Assembly: GCF_036013645.1 (NCBI RefSeq) | Contig: NZ_CP107869.1 | Span: forward strand, 5,456,001 to 5,520,000 | From: Streptomyces sp. NBC_00490 | Lineage (GTDB): Bacteria; Actinomycetota; Actinomycetes; Streptomycetales; Streptomycetaceae | Reading direction: 5' to 3' | DNA length: 64,000 nt | Shown: positions 27,401-34,985 of the stretch, in pieces | How the letters are laid out: each line of letters opens with the position of its first letter | Numbering within the stretch: the first letter of the stretch is position 1 | Translations under genes and position numbers: made by a program | The notes under the pieces: model-generated | What the model was told of the DNA's origin: nothing | Databases searched by the model: none | Seen by the model: only the letters and a program-made list of their open reading frames with translations

Positions 27401-27914
27401 GCCGTGCCTCCACCCACGGGGTGTAGCGGTGCTCGGGGAGCAGCTCGCCGGTGAAGGCTTCGAGGGCGGCGGCCAGGTGGGCGGTGGTTCCGGTGCGCAG
27501 GGCCCGCTCGGCGAGGGTCTCGGCCTCGTCGGCGTCGATCCACACCGTGTCGGGCGCCAGCCGGAGCAGGGCGCCCTCGCCGATCAGGTACGAGGAGGGG
27601 GTGCGGGCGGTCAGCTCCGGCTCCAGGGCGCGGCGGGCGGCGTGCAGGGCGACGCGGAGGCTGCCGAGGGCGGCGGGGGTGCCGGCCGTGTCGGGCCAGC
27701 ACATCTCGATGATCTCCTCGCGGTGTCTGACCCGGCCGGGGGAGACGGCCAGCAGTTCGACGAGGCGACGGGAGCTGGGGCGCGGCCAGCGATCGGCGAC
27801 GGGAGCCCCGTCCGTGCGTTCGGTGCGGAAGCCGCCGAGCAGATACAGCCGCAGGACGGGCGGCGCCGGTCGGCGCACGGCACCGTCCGCCGTTTCCGCG
27901 TTTCTGCTGCTCAT
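24489..27914 (-). CDS. AfsR/SARP-like regulator with AAA ATPase and TPR domains
   Basis: 1141 aa. Residues 20-100 form the OmpR-type winged helix of SARP regulators (LRLYLLGGFRTERTDG), then the BTAD domain (about 105-255). An ATPase follows with Walker A GGEAGIGKTRLA (about 318) and Walker B VLVVLDDVH, then TPR/LuxR-like helical repeats. Such proteins activate secondary-metabolite or developmental genes by binding direct heptamer repeats. At residues about 833-851 a dispersed repeat is read through in frame, inserting a Ser/Ala/His-rich loop. No biosynthetic cluster is adjacent. Upstream repeats are listed separately. Confidence 0.9.
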   Translation of the reverse strand: MSSRNAETADGAVRRPAPPVLRLYLLGGFRTERTDGAPVADRWPRPSSRRLVELLAVSPGRVRHREEIIEMCWPDTAGTPAALGSLRVALHAARRALEPELTARTPSSYLIGEGALLRLAPDTVWIDADEAETLAERALRTGTTAHLAAALEAFTGELLPEHRYTPWVEARRERLDALRDSVRLTLAEAYLADGETERAAATARRILADSAAEERAHRVLIGAYLHQGMRRRALAQYHQCRRALDTEWGIRPGPETEALHRAALGTPTTDVRRPAPAAPKPPPAVLDTLTASPFVGRRAELERLLDPTRPALTVVGGEAGIGKTRLAAEAARRAAADGAAVLWGASHDTAEQAPYGLFVEALEGWLTGRPAAERARAGAEYPELAALLPSLGQIGPAPGRGGGPEYERERIFAAVCGLLASAAAPGGVLVVLDDVHTADTASLHLLSRLARRPQGSAKVRFLATYRPEDLPEPDPRRALLDTLVRQGTARRLHLPRLDRTDCLTLAADARGGDGDSTTLERVWELSLGHPLFAVELAKATPGTSGYEDLTPPEGVRLLVADRLSRLSPAACQVIETVAMACGGVAALTEVQEVAGATAEVADGIDAALAAAVLEERPVPTDGRTVPGLGFRHPLIRLVCRERLSVARRRRLHTAYAELLLRRRPGAVDAVAAHLTGADDPRAAGHLHLAARRAAAVGADDTADHYYGELTARLDAVAVEAARIRLDHAAVLRRMARHEDAARVLREALTDLRRHGSAEEQVRVAAQLAETLARTGEAEEGFALLDTYLPGDGTSAETVAAHWMARGVLCFVTGDYEGSLRAARAAQQSAGESDAPRGAGNCATSHHAPAPDNGEATPHALLARALAQQSTALALTNRLPQARTAADAALPHAEAHGDPRLVMTVLSILREHARRSGRLHEALAIGTRALDLADRCGDPEAAAFERANLAEIHLLLGECDEAAELAADAVAEAQAHSGWCLPYALTALARVQLRGGPRLALPDPRELLTRAAHCVARRPDHQAEYEVRTAQAELALRDVRPDRALALLATVSGTGVPVIAAWAHLTAGDAARAARLAGEEAVRAAGAGEAVTECEARTAQATALAVLGRADEAGRCAARVRELATALPYPTVLRRVSHANPS
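25360..25417 (+). repeat. dispersed Streptomyces repeat inside the AfsR-like gene
   Basis: The motif ctggtcgcgcagttccccgcgcccct with the hairpin cgcccc-TA-ggggcg (25403-25416) matches the intergenic element found also near 14838 and 19870. Here it lies within a coding region, in frame on the opposite strand. Confidence 0.7.
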
Positions 27915-28336
27915 GTGGGGCGCACTCTAGCCCGGTTTCCTGTTTTGACCGGAATATGACCGGACAAACAAAATGTCCGGACATGTGAAATGCCCGGACG
28001 GATCACCGGAGGCCCCGCGGTGGGTGACCTCATCGGTCTCGCGGGGCTCCCGGCGTGTATCCCTACCCCCCACAGGAGGGATACGGCGGCTCCCGTCCCG
28101 AGGGGCATGACTCGGCCCTGCTCGTGGCCAATGTGTCGGAACAGGGCCGATGCGAGGGACTTTAGGCAGCGGGCGTTACTGGCGGATTACTGACCCATGG
28201 GGTTCGGAATGCGGACAATTACGTGCGTGATATCCCGTATTCCGTGGGCTCGTTGACGAAGCGTTGACCACTTCGCGGGAGATTCCAGACCCCTTTGCGG
28301 GAGAGTCGAAAGAAGGCCCGGCCCTAGATTCGGCGC
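27915..28336. promoter_or_regulatory. divergent control region with direct repeats
   Basis: 422 bp without a gene. Next to the AfsR-like start are two gaccgga repeats exactly 11 bp apart (27947, 27958). Two 12-bp direct repeats, aaatgtccggac (27971-27982) and aaatgcccggac (27988-27999), follow 17 bp apart; the first contains the palindrome gtccggac. Eleven-bp spacing is what SARP regulators recognise, so autoregulation is possible. No small ORF stands out in the rest. Confidence 0.5.
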
Positions 28337-29011
28337 ATGCCCCCACACCCCCCTGCCACCCTTCCCGTGCTCCCCTACCGCAAGCCCACCAAGGGGCGCG
28401 ACTACTGGGTCCTGGACGACGTCCTGCCCGACGCGGACGCCGTGCGGGAACGGTGTCTGGCCAAGGACGACTGGGTCGAGGGCTACCCGCACAAGCCGGA
28501 GGCATGGCCGGGGCTGCGGGCCATGCCGGGCCTCGAACCGGACGAACTGGCCCGCGTCGAGCGGCTGGTGCGGCAGGCCACCGGCGCCAAGGAGCTGTGG
28601 GTCCAGCGCACACCCGGCGGCGGCACCCTCAACCACAACTGCGTCCAGGTGGTCGGCGAGGGCGAGAGCACACCCCGCCCGCACACCGACTCGCGCAACC
28701 TGTGCCGGTACGCGGCGGTCCTCTACCTCAACCCCGGCGTCCCCAAGGACTGCGGGACCAGCTTCTACCGCCAGTCCCTGCCCGGCGGCCGACTCGGCGG
28801 CAACGTCGTACAGGCCCCGCACAACAACCTCGTCGACGCGCTCGGCACCCGGTTCGTGGCGCCCGACGCCTTCGAGGAGGACGTACGCGTGCCGCACCGG
28901 TACAACCGGCTGCTGCTCTACAGCGCCAACCTGGTGCACAGCGCGACCGGTTACTGCGGCGCCACCCTGGAGGAGAAGCGGATGACGGCGGTCTTCTTCT
29001 GGATGGCGTGA
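28337..29011 (+). CDS. 2OG-Fe(II) oxygenase-like protein (DUF6445-like)
   Basis: 224 aa. A double-stranded beta-helix protein with a likely iron site: His-x-Asp in RPHTDSRNLC (about residue 116) and a distal His in YSANLVHSATGYCG. A basic 2-oxoglutarate contact in KRMTAVFFWM is a possibility. The DYWVLDDVLPDADAVRERCL opening is shared with proteins I recall as DUF6445. The substrate is unknown; it is probably soluble and cytoplasmic. Confidence 0.8.
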   Translation: MPPHPPATLPVLPYRKPTKGRDYWVLDDVLPDADAVRERCLAKDDWVEGYPHKPEAWPGLRAMPGLEPDELARVERLVRQATGAKELWVQRTPGGGTLNHNCVQVVGEGESTPRPHTDSRNLCRYAAVLYLNPGVPKDCGTSFYRQSLPGGRLGGNVVQAPHNNLVDALGTRFVAPDAFEEDVRVPHRYNRLLLYSANLVHSATGYCGATLEEKRMTAVFFWMA

Positions 29012-29051
29012 GCCATGGCGTGAGCCTTCGACGCGGGAGCCGGCGGCGGCC

Positions 29052-29522
29052 TCAGTAGCGGACCGCCCTGTCCACCTCCGCCTTCACCGCACCGGACAGA
29101 TCGCGGTGGCTGCGGGCCGTCGCCTTCCCGGACCCGCCCGCCGGCACGTCGGAGACGGTCACCGCGACCGCGTCCAGGAGGGTGCCGTCGCCGTCGGTGA
29201 AGTTCACCTGCACCAGGAAGGACTTCTGCGAGCCCCCGGTGTTGGTCGCCGTGACCTCGGTCTCGGCGCGCCCGCCGGAAGTGGTGACCGTGCCGAGCTT
29301 CACGTCGCCCTTGACGTCGACGCCGTTCTTGACGTCGTCGAACCTCTCGCCGGCCTCCGCCGTCGCCGACGCGAACACGTCCGCGCCCTGCGACGCGGCG
29401 GACGCGGCCTTGCTCGCCACCGACGCGGGGGTGTCGTCGTCGGAGCAGCCGGTGAGGGCGGTGAGCGCGGTGAGTGCGGCGGCCGCCACCACCGCAACCG
29501 GTGCCGTGCGGTAGCCCGTCAT
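29052..29522 (-). CDS. FxLYD-like lipoprotein
   Basis: 156 aa. Lipobox LTGC after a hydrophobic Ala/Leu signal. The mature part holds an Ala/Ser-rich spacer and a C-terminal beta domain (GTVTTSGGRAETEVTATNTG, SFLVQVNFTDGDGTLLD) resembling the FxLYD fold of surface lipoproteins. The role is unknown. Confidence 0.8.
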   Translation of the reverse strand: MTGYRTAPVAVVAAAALTALTALTGCSDDDTPASVASKAASAASQGADVFASATAEAGERFDDVKNGVDVKGDVKLGTVTTSGGRAETEVTATNTGGSQKSFLVQVNFTDGDGTLLDAVAVTVSDVPAGGSGKATARSHRDLSGAVKAEVDRAVRY

Positions 29523-29646
29523 ATCGCCTCCAGGGTGCTGCGGATGCCTCCAGTGAAGATCGGCCCGCCCGCGCCCGCACCCCGGCTCTCACCCGTTCGG
29601 CCCTGCCCCCGTGGTGCCCGCCGGGGCCCGGGCAGATCGTCGGACC

Positions 29647-30162
29647 ATGACTCAGCAACCGCATGCGACACCGTCCTCCTCGACACCGTCCTCCTCGACA
29701 CCGCCCGTATGGGACAAGGACCACCAGCAGGCCGCGCCCACCCCCGCCGACATGCCGGCGGGCAGCGGGTTCGCGACCGGCGGGCTCGTCTTCGCCGGTG
29801 TCCTGATGCTGGTGAACGGAGTGATCGCGGTCCTTCAGGGCATCTCCGCGATCGCCACGGACGACGTCTACAACCGGATCGGCGACTACGTCTACAAGAT
29901 CAGCCTCACCGGCTGGGGCGTCATCATGCTCGTCCTCGGCGTCGTCCTCCTGGCCGTCGGCTACGGCGTCCTCAAGGGCGCCTGGTGGGCCCGGATGACC
30001 GGCATCTTCCTGGCGTCGATGAGCATGGTCCTGCAGTTCCTGTTCCTGCCGTACGCCCCCGTCTGGTCCGGGATCATGGTCGGCGTCGGCTTCTTCGTGA
30101 TCTGGGCCCTGGCGACGGCGCCCCACGTGCCTGGCCGCGGTAACGCCCCGGCGGGGCGCTGA
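29647..30162 (+). CDS. DUF7144-like integral membrane protein
   Basis: 171 aa from the ATG at 29647. A 40-residue Ser/Thr/Pro-rich cytoplasmic head precedes four membrane helices. The first is GLVFAGVLMLVNGVIAVLQG and the last GIMVGVGFFVIWALA; GYGVLKGAWWARM lies between helices 2 and 3. The pattern fits small Streptomyces four-helix proteins annotated as DUF7144. The function is unknown. Confidence 0.83.
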   Translation: MTQQPHATPSSSTPSSSTPPVWDKDHQQAAPTPADMPAGSGFATGGLVFAGVLMLVNGVIAVLQGISAIATDDVYNRIGDYVYKISLTGWGVIMLVLGVVLLAVGYGVLKGAWWARMTGIFLASMSMVLQFLFLPYAPVWSGIMVGVGFFVIWALATAPHVPGRGNAPAGR

Positions 30163-30190
30163 CCCGGTCCGGATCCCTGACGGCACAGGT

Positions 30191-30224
30191 GTGGAGGGGC
30201 TGCCCCGCGGGACAGCCCCTCCAC
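30191..30224. terminator. bidirectional terminator
   Basis: Perfect 12-bp stem (gtggaggggctg/cagcccctccac) with a 10-nt loop, midway between the convergent genes ending at 30162 and 30234. Confidence 0.8.
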
Positions 30225-30233
30225 GTCAGACCG

Positions 30234-30596
30234 TCACAGGTGTCCCAGGCCGCCGCTGCCGAAGGATCCGCTGGACCCTGGCAGCCAGCGCTTTCGCTGC
30301 TGGTCCTTGTTCCGTTTACCGCCGTGCTGGAGCTGATACGGCATGAGGCGCTCCCGCTCCGCGAGCGGGACCACGTTCGGCTCCCGCATCTCCCTGATCT
30401 CGCGGATCGCGCCGGTGCTGGGAAGTCTGGGCTGCTCGTCCGGGCGGGGCCTGACAAGTTCCCGGTCCTGCACCCGCATGCCGAACTGCACGGCCCAGAT
30501 CAGTGCCCCGGCGATGAACGCACCACCGACGAAAGCGGCGATCACGTTGAGCACATCGCTCCCCGTGGCCGCTACTACAAACGTTGCGGTACTCAT
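30234..30596 (-). CDS. DUF6479-like single-pass membrane protein
   Basis: 120 aa from the ATG at 30596. One N-terminal membrane helix (VIAAFVGGAFIAGALIWAV) is followed by a charged cytoplasmic tail. The conserved tail motif RPRPDEQPRLPSTGAIREIR, followed by EMREPNVVP, is characteristic of small Streptomyces proteins annotated DUF6479. The C-terminus is Gly/Ser-rich. The function is unknown. It is divergent from the Tat-exported protein gene. Confidence 0.83.
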   Translation of the reverse strand: MSTATFVVAATGSDVLNVIAAFVGGAFIAGALIWAVQFGMRVQDRELVRPRPDEQPRLPSTGAIREIREMREPNVVPLAERERLMPYQLQHGGKRNKDQQRKRWLPGSSGSFGSGGLGHL

Positions 30597-30753
30597 ATGG
30601 CAAGTATCACCGAAATGACTCAAAAGGGCAGTCCTGAATTCGGGGAACCTGTCCACCTGCTGTCCTCGGGATTTCCGGGAACTCGGCTTTCCGTCGTGCC
30701 GTTGCCAACTAAAGGAACGGTAAACGGAGTTGGATTCCACGGAGGTCCCCACG

Positions 30754-31680
30754 ATGATCCAGAACCCGAGCCGCAGAGCCGTCCTCGGCGGCGCCGCGGC
30801 TTTGGCCGCACTGGCGGTGACGGCCACCCCCGCCGCCGCGCGGGCCGCCGCCTGGCCCACCGGGTTCCCGCTGCCGAACGGCTGGCTGCCCGAGGGCATC
30901 GCGATCGGCTCGAAGCCGTACGCCTACTTCGGCTCCCGCGGCAACGGCGGCATCTACCGCGTCGACCTGCGCACCGGTGAGGGCACGGTCCTCTACGCCG
31001 GAGCCCCCGGCCAGATCGCCGTCGGCCTGAAGATCGACCGCGACGGCCTGCTGTACGTCGCGGGCAACACCGGTGTCGCCCGCGTCCATGACGCGCGCAC
31101 CGGCGACGTCGTCCGCACCTTCCAACTGAGCGAGGCCACCGGCCACTTCGTCAACGACGTCACCCTGCTCGGCGACCGCGCCTGGTTCACCGACTCCCGC
31201 GCCGCCCAGCTCTACAGCGTCCCCCGCGGCCGCGACGGCGCCGTCCGCACCCTCCCGCTCACCGGCGACTGGGTGCAGCTCCCCGACGTCAACAACGCCA
31301 ACGGTGTCGTCGGCACCCCCGACGGCCGCGCCCTGATCGTCGTCAAGTCCACCCCGGGCGAGCTCCACCGCGTCGACCCGAGGACCGGCCACGCCACGAA
31401 GATCACGCTGGTCGGCCAGGACACCGTCGTCAACGGCGACGGTCTGTGGCGTATCGGTCGCACGCTGTACGTCGTCCAGAACCGTCTCAACCTGGTGAGC
31501 GTCTGGGACCTGGACGCCAGGGCCACCACCGCGACCCTGCGCACCACGATCACCGACCCGCGCTTCGACGTGCCGACCACGGCCGCCCGCTTCGGGGACC
31601 GGCTGTACCTGGTCAACGCCCGTTTCACGACCCCGCCGACACCGGAGACGACGTACGACGCGGTCGCCGTGTCCCTGTGA
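30754..31680 (+). CDS. Tat-exported SMP-30/gluconolactonase-like beta-propeller protein
   Basis: 308 aa from the ATG behind GGAGGT. The N-terminus has a twin-arginine signal (PSRRAVLGGAAALAALAV). The mature part is a six-bladed propeller of SMP-30 type: WLPEGIAIGSKPYAYFGSRG, GLKIDRDGLLYVAGNTGVAR, NNANGVVGTPDGRALIVV and DGLWRIGRTLYVV. Streptomyces homologues are often mislabelled superoxide dismutase. An extracellular hydrolase or binding protein is likely. Its 3' end overlaps the remnant on the other strand by 56 bp. Confidence 0.87.
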   Translation: MIQNPSRRAVLGGAAALAALAVTATPAAARAAAWPTGFPLPNGWLPEGIAIGSKPYAYFGSRGNGGIYRVDLRTGEGTVLYAGAPGQIAVGLKIDRDGLLYVAGNTGVARVHDARTGDVVRTFQLSEATGHFVNDVTLLGDRAWFTDSRAAQLYSVPRGRDGAVRTLPLTGDWVQLPDVNNANGVVGTPDGRALIVVKSTPGELHRVDPRTGHATKITLVGQDTVVNGDGLWRIGRTLYVVQNRLNLVSVWDLDARATTATLRTTITDPRFDVPTTAARFGDRLYLVNARFTTPPTPETTYDAVAVSL

Positions 31681-32118
31681 CACCCCTGGCATGAGTCCGC
31701 CCTCTCCGGCCGCGCCGGTACGCCACCCAGCCGGCGCCCGTCAGGGCGGCCGCGAGGGCGGCGACGGACAGCACGGTCACGCCGGTGGAGGCGAGGCTGC
31801 CGCCGGTGGAGCCGGTGGCCGAGGTCCCTCCGGCCGAGCCGCCGGTCGTGGCGGTGCCCGCACCGCCGGTGGTGCCGCCCGAGCCGGAGCCGCCGGAGTC
31901 CGGGGTGCCCGTGCCAGGGCCCGTGTCGACCGGGTCCTGGCCGACGAAGCTGACCGGGACCTTCACGTCCTGGGAGCGGTCGCCGGAGAGGGTGTGGTCG
32001 GCACGGGTGGCCAGCACGCACTTCGCCTCGAAGCAGTCGGTGAACTCGTCCTTGGCGTCCACGGTGAGCTCGACCTCGAAGGAGCCGCCGTCCCCGTACG
32101 GGGTCGCCAGGTCCTCGA
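31625..32118 (-). pseudogene. truncated HtaA-like heme-binding surface protein (C-terminal remnant)
   Basis: The frame has no start and begins abruptly near 32118. Recognisable parts are the end of an HtaA-type beta domain (ATPYGDGGSFEVELTVDAKD, the Cys pair DCFEAKC, GDRSQDVKVPVSF), a Gly/Ser/Thr linker, LASTG and a membrane helix with basic tail. The C-terminus runs on into the neighbouring gene, so the native stop may be lost. Actinobacterial HtaA proteins capture heme at the cell wall. It meets an hmuT remnant head to head at the breakpoint. Confidence 0.72.
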
Positions 32119-32334
32119 CTGATCGCCGCCGGGCCCGACGTGATCCTGATGACGGACAAGGGTCTCGCATCGGTCGGCGGCATCGACGGCCTGGTCAGGA
32201 TCCCGGGCATCGCCGAGACCCCGGCCGGCGCCGACCGTCGCGTCGTGACCCTGGAGGACGGCGTGCTGCTGAGCTTCGGGCCGCGGACGCCGTGGGTCAT
32301 CGACATCCTTGTGGACGCCATCCACAGGGTGTGA
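32119..32334 (+). pseudogene. hmuT: truncated heme ABC transporter binding protein HmuT (C-terminal remnant)
   Basis: About 71 codons, LIAAGPDVILMTDKGLASVG, then GIDGLVRIPGIAETPAGADR and FGPRTPWVIDILVDAIHRV, match the C-terminal lobe of HmuT-type heme-binding lipoproteins. Signal peptide and N-lobe are missing, and the frame starts at the breakpoint shared with the HtaA remnant. No hmuU/hmuV follow; the next gene is a metalloprotease. It is therefore probably non-functional. A GTG at 32140 could start a 64-aa peptide, but nothing suggests it is used. Confidence 0.72.
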
Positions 32335-32412
32335 ACAACGCGTCGGCAACCTGCCCGTCGGCCGGCGGCGACCTGGTGGTGAAGTCCCACCCCACGAAGG
32401 GAGTTCACCCCC

Positions 32413-33255
32413 ATGCGCACCCGCATCGCGCGTTTCGTCACCGTCCTCACCGCCCTGCTGGCGGCGGCCTTCACGACGGCCGCCCCGGCGCGGTCAGCCG
32501 ACAACTGGAACCCGCCGTCCACCCTCGTACAGCCACTGAACGAGGTCTGGAACCACGTCGAGTCGACGTACCCGAACCTCTACGGCTTCCGCAATTACGG
32601 CTGGGACCAGGTCATGGCCAACAAGGGGAGCATCAACTACTGCGTCCGCTGGGAGTCCGACGCCCCCGTCAGCACCGCACTGCGCGACCAGATCCACGCC
32701 CAGCTGAAGAAGCAGTTCGGCAAGTGGATGACCGCCATGGTCGACAACGGCACGGGCACCAACGCCTGGCCGTACACCAATGTGCCCGTCAACGTCGTCG
32801 GCTGGGCCGTGAAGAACCGCTCCACGCTCCAGTGGACCGACAACTCCGTCGACATCTACGTCAACAACCTGGACGGCGGCGGCGCCCCGCAGTGCGCGCC
32901 CGACTGCGGCCGCTTCTTCCACCAGGACGGCAACTACACGAAGTGCCCCGGCGGCGTCACCCGCCACTACGACCAGTCGCTGTGGCTCACCAAGGGCTTC
33001 CAGGGCGGCGCGGGCGGGGACTGGGGCCAGCGGGTCGGCCAGGAGTACTTCACCGGGGCCCTCGGCCAGGAGAACATCCACATCTATCTCCACGAAGTCG
33101 GCCACACCTTCGGGCTCGACGACTTCTACGACTGGACGCCGACCGGCCAGTGCTGTTTCCTCATGAAGGCCGGATCGGCCACGCAGATCACCGAGTTCGA
33201 CAAGTGGATGGCGCGTGACTTCTGGCGTCATCTGAAGAGCCGCTACGGGCTCTGA
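32413..33255 (+). CDS. secreted metzincin-like metalloprotease
   Basis: 280 aa from the ATG behind GAAGGGAG. The signal peptide cleaves near PARSADN. The catalytic motif HIYLHEVGHTFGLDDFYD gives HExxHxxGxDD, with Asp in place of the usual third His/Asp ligand, as in several bacterial families. A later Met (CCFLMKAGSATQITEFDKWM) forms the Met-turn. Several Cys suggest disulfides (APQCAPDCGRFF). It acts outside the cell; the substrate is unknown. It is unrelated in sequence to the metzincin at 15923. Confidence 0.85.
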   Translation: MRTRIARFVTVLTALLAAAFTTAAPARSADNWNPPSTLVQPLNEVWNHVESTYPNLYGFRNYGWDQVMANKGSINYCVRWESDAPVSTALRDQIHAQLKKQFGKWMTAMVDNGTGTNAWPYTNVPVNVVGWAVKNRSTLQWTDNSVDIYVNNLDGGGAPQCAPDCGRFFHQDGNYTKCPGGVTRHYDQSLWLTKGFQGGAGGDWGQRVGQEYFTGALGQENIHIYLHEVGHTFGLDDFYDWTPTGQCCFLMKAGSATQITEFDKWMARDFWRHLKSRYGL

Positions 33256-33278
33256 CCTGTTCTGTTCGAGGAGCGCGG

Positions 33279-34331
33279 GTGGACGACGCGGAGAGGACCC
33301 CGGTCCTGGTGACCGGCGGCAGCGGCTTTGTGGGCAGCCACTTGGTGAAACGGCTCCTGGAGCGCGGCCATCGGGTCCGTACGACGGTCCGCAGCACCGC
33401 CGACTCGCCGAAGACCCGGCCCCTGCGCGCGATGCAGGCCGAATTCCCGGACCGGCTCGACCTGTTCGAGGCGGACCTGCTCGCCGAGGGCTCCTTCGAC
33501 GAGGCGGCCCGGGGCTGCGGGACCGTCTTCCACGTCGCCTCCCCGTTCCTCGTACCGGAGAGGATCAAGGACGGCCGCAAGGACGTGGTGGAGCCCGCGC
33601 TCCTCGGCACCCGCAATGTGCTCGGCACCATCGACCGCACCCCGGCCGTCCGCCGACTCGTCCTCACGTCCACCGTCGGCGCGATCTTCGGCGACTACGC
33701 CGACGTACGGGAGATGAAGGACGGGATCCTCACGGAGGAGTACGTCAACACCACCAGCACGGTGGAGAACAACCCCTACCACTACGCCAAGACGGTCGCC
33801 GAGCAGGCGGCCTGGGACGCGGCGAAGGCACAGGACCGCTGGAGCATGGTGGCGGTCAACCCGGGCCTGATCCTGGGCCCTTCGCTCACCCCCGCCTCGG
33901 AGTCCGGCAGCCTCTTCCTCCTGGAGGAGCTCTTCAAGGGCTACTTCTTCTACGGCGCCCCGGACTTCAGCTTCACCACCGTCGACGTGCGGGACGTCGC
34001 GGACGCGCACATCGCCGCGGCCGAGAACCCGCGGGCGCACGGCCGCTACATCCTCGCGGCGCCGACCATGACGTCCTTCCACGACATGTCCCGCATCCTG
34101 CGCGCCGAGTACCCGAGGAACCTCCGCCTGCCCCGGACCCGGCTGCCCCACTGGCCGGTTCGCATCCTGGGTCCGGCGTTCGGCCTCACCCAGGACTACA
34201 TCCGCAAGCACCTCGGCATCCGCTTCGAGGTCGACAACAGCCGCAGCATCGACGAACTGGGCCTCACCTACCGCCCGATCGAGGAAACGGTCCTGGACCA
34301 CTACCGGGCCTGGCGGGCATCGGCGGGATGA
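33279..34331 (+). CDS. NAD(P)-dependent SDR epimerase/dihydroflavonol-reductase-like enzyme
   Basis: 350 aa from the GTG behind GAGGAG. The Rossmann motif VTGGSGFVGSHLVKRLLERG is at the N-terminus. The catalytic YxxxK is in NPYHYAKTVAEQAAW with a preceding LTSTVGAIFG Thr/Ser. Length and C-terminal sequence fit the extended SDR class close to dihydroflavonol 4-reductase and aldehyde reductases. The substrate is unknown. It begins 23 bp after the metalloprotease gene. Confidence 0.92.
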   Translation: MDDAERTPVLVTGGSGFVGSHLVKRLLERGHRVRTTVRSTADSPKTRPLRAMQAEFPDRLDLFEADLLAEGSFDEAARGCGTVFHVASPFLVPERIKDGRKDVVEPALLGTRNVLGTIDRTPAVRRLVLTSTVGAIFGDYADVREMKDGILTEEYVNTTSTVENNPYHYAKTVAEQAAWDAAKAQDRWSMVAVNPGLILGPSLTPASESGSLFLLEELFKGYFFYGAPDFSFTTVDVRDVADAHIAAAENPRAHGRYILAAPTMTSFHDMSRILRAEYPRNLRLPRTRLPHWPVRILGPAFGLTQDYIRKHLGIRFEVDNSRSIDELGLTYRPIEETVLDHYRAWRASAG

Positions 34332-34340
34332 CGGGACCGC

Positions 34341-34721
34341 CTACGCCGGTATGTCGCGGGGTACGACCGTCACCCTCCGGAAGTTGCAGGTGGCCGCGGA
34401 CTCGCCGGCCTGTCCCTGGTACGCCTTGAGGGCCATGCTGACCAGGCTCAGCAGCAGGTCGACGTCGGTGTCGCAGTCCAGGTGGACGGTGACCCAGCGG
34501 GAACCGGGGACCAGGTGGATGGCGGTGGAGCCCTGGAGGTCCCGCGCGAAGCGCTCGATCGTGCGGCCGGTCAGATGCAGGTCCACGTCCCGGTCGGAGT
34601 GGAAGTGCACGATCTCGCCGTGCGGGGAGCGCAGGGCCCGCCCGGTCCCGCAACTGGGGTGACCCGCGCGGAGGTCGGGCCAGACGTGGAGGCGCTCGAA
34701 GGCGCGCTCGGCGAGAGTCAT
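34341..34721 (-). CDS. DUF5519 luciferase-type domain protein
   Basis: 126 aa soluble protein. EIVHFHSDRDVDLHLTGRTI and the WVTVHLDCDTDVDLLLSLVS stretch are typical of the DUF5519 'luciferase' family, which is not related to bacterial LuxAB. No catalytic assignment is possible. It converges with the SDR gene, leaving 9 bp between them. Confidence 0.85.
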   Translation of the reverse strand: MTLAERAFERLHVWPDLRAGHPSCGTGRALRSPHGEIVHFHSDRDVDLHLTGRTIERFARDLQGSTAIHLVPGSRWVTVHLDCDTDVDLLLSLVSMALKAYQGQAGESAATCNFRRVTVVPRDIPA

Positions 34722-34985
34722 GAGCCCATCGTCGCCTGCTCACCCCCGCGCAACCAGGGGTTGAGGCAAAAGTAACCGGGGCGTGAGGTGTCCGGGCGGG
34801 CGCCGCCCGATCGATGGATTTCCTTCCCAACAGGCAACCTGAACACCCTCTTTACCGGTCTCACAGATCGCTCACAGGTTGCCGGAGTGCATGTGGGGCC
34901 GCATGGGGGTGCGTCCACACCGTCGGCCGCCCGTGGGTTGTCCAGTCCGATGCCCCTGACCAGGGCACTCGCAGACGAGGAACCG

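Noticed and set aside
25653..27959. 768-aa plus-strand frame over the AfsR-like gene
   Set aside because: Codon-bias shadow; lacks any recognisable domain.
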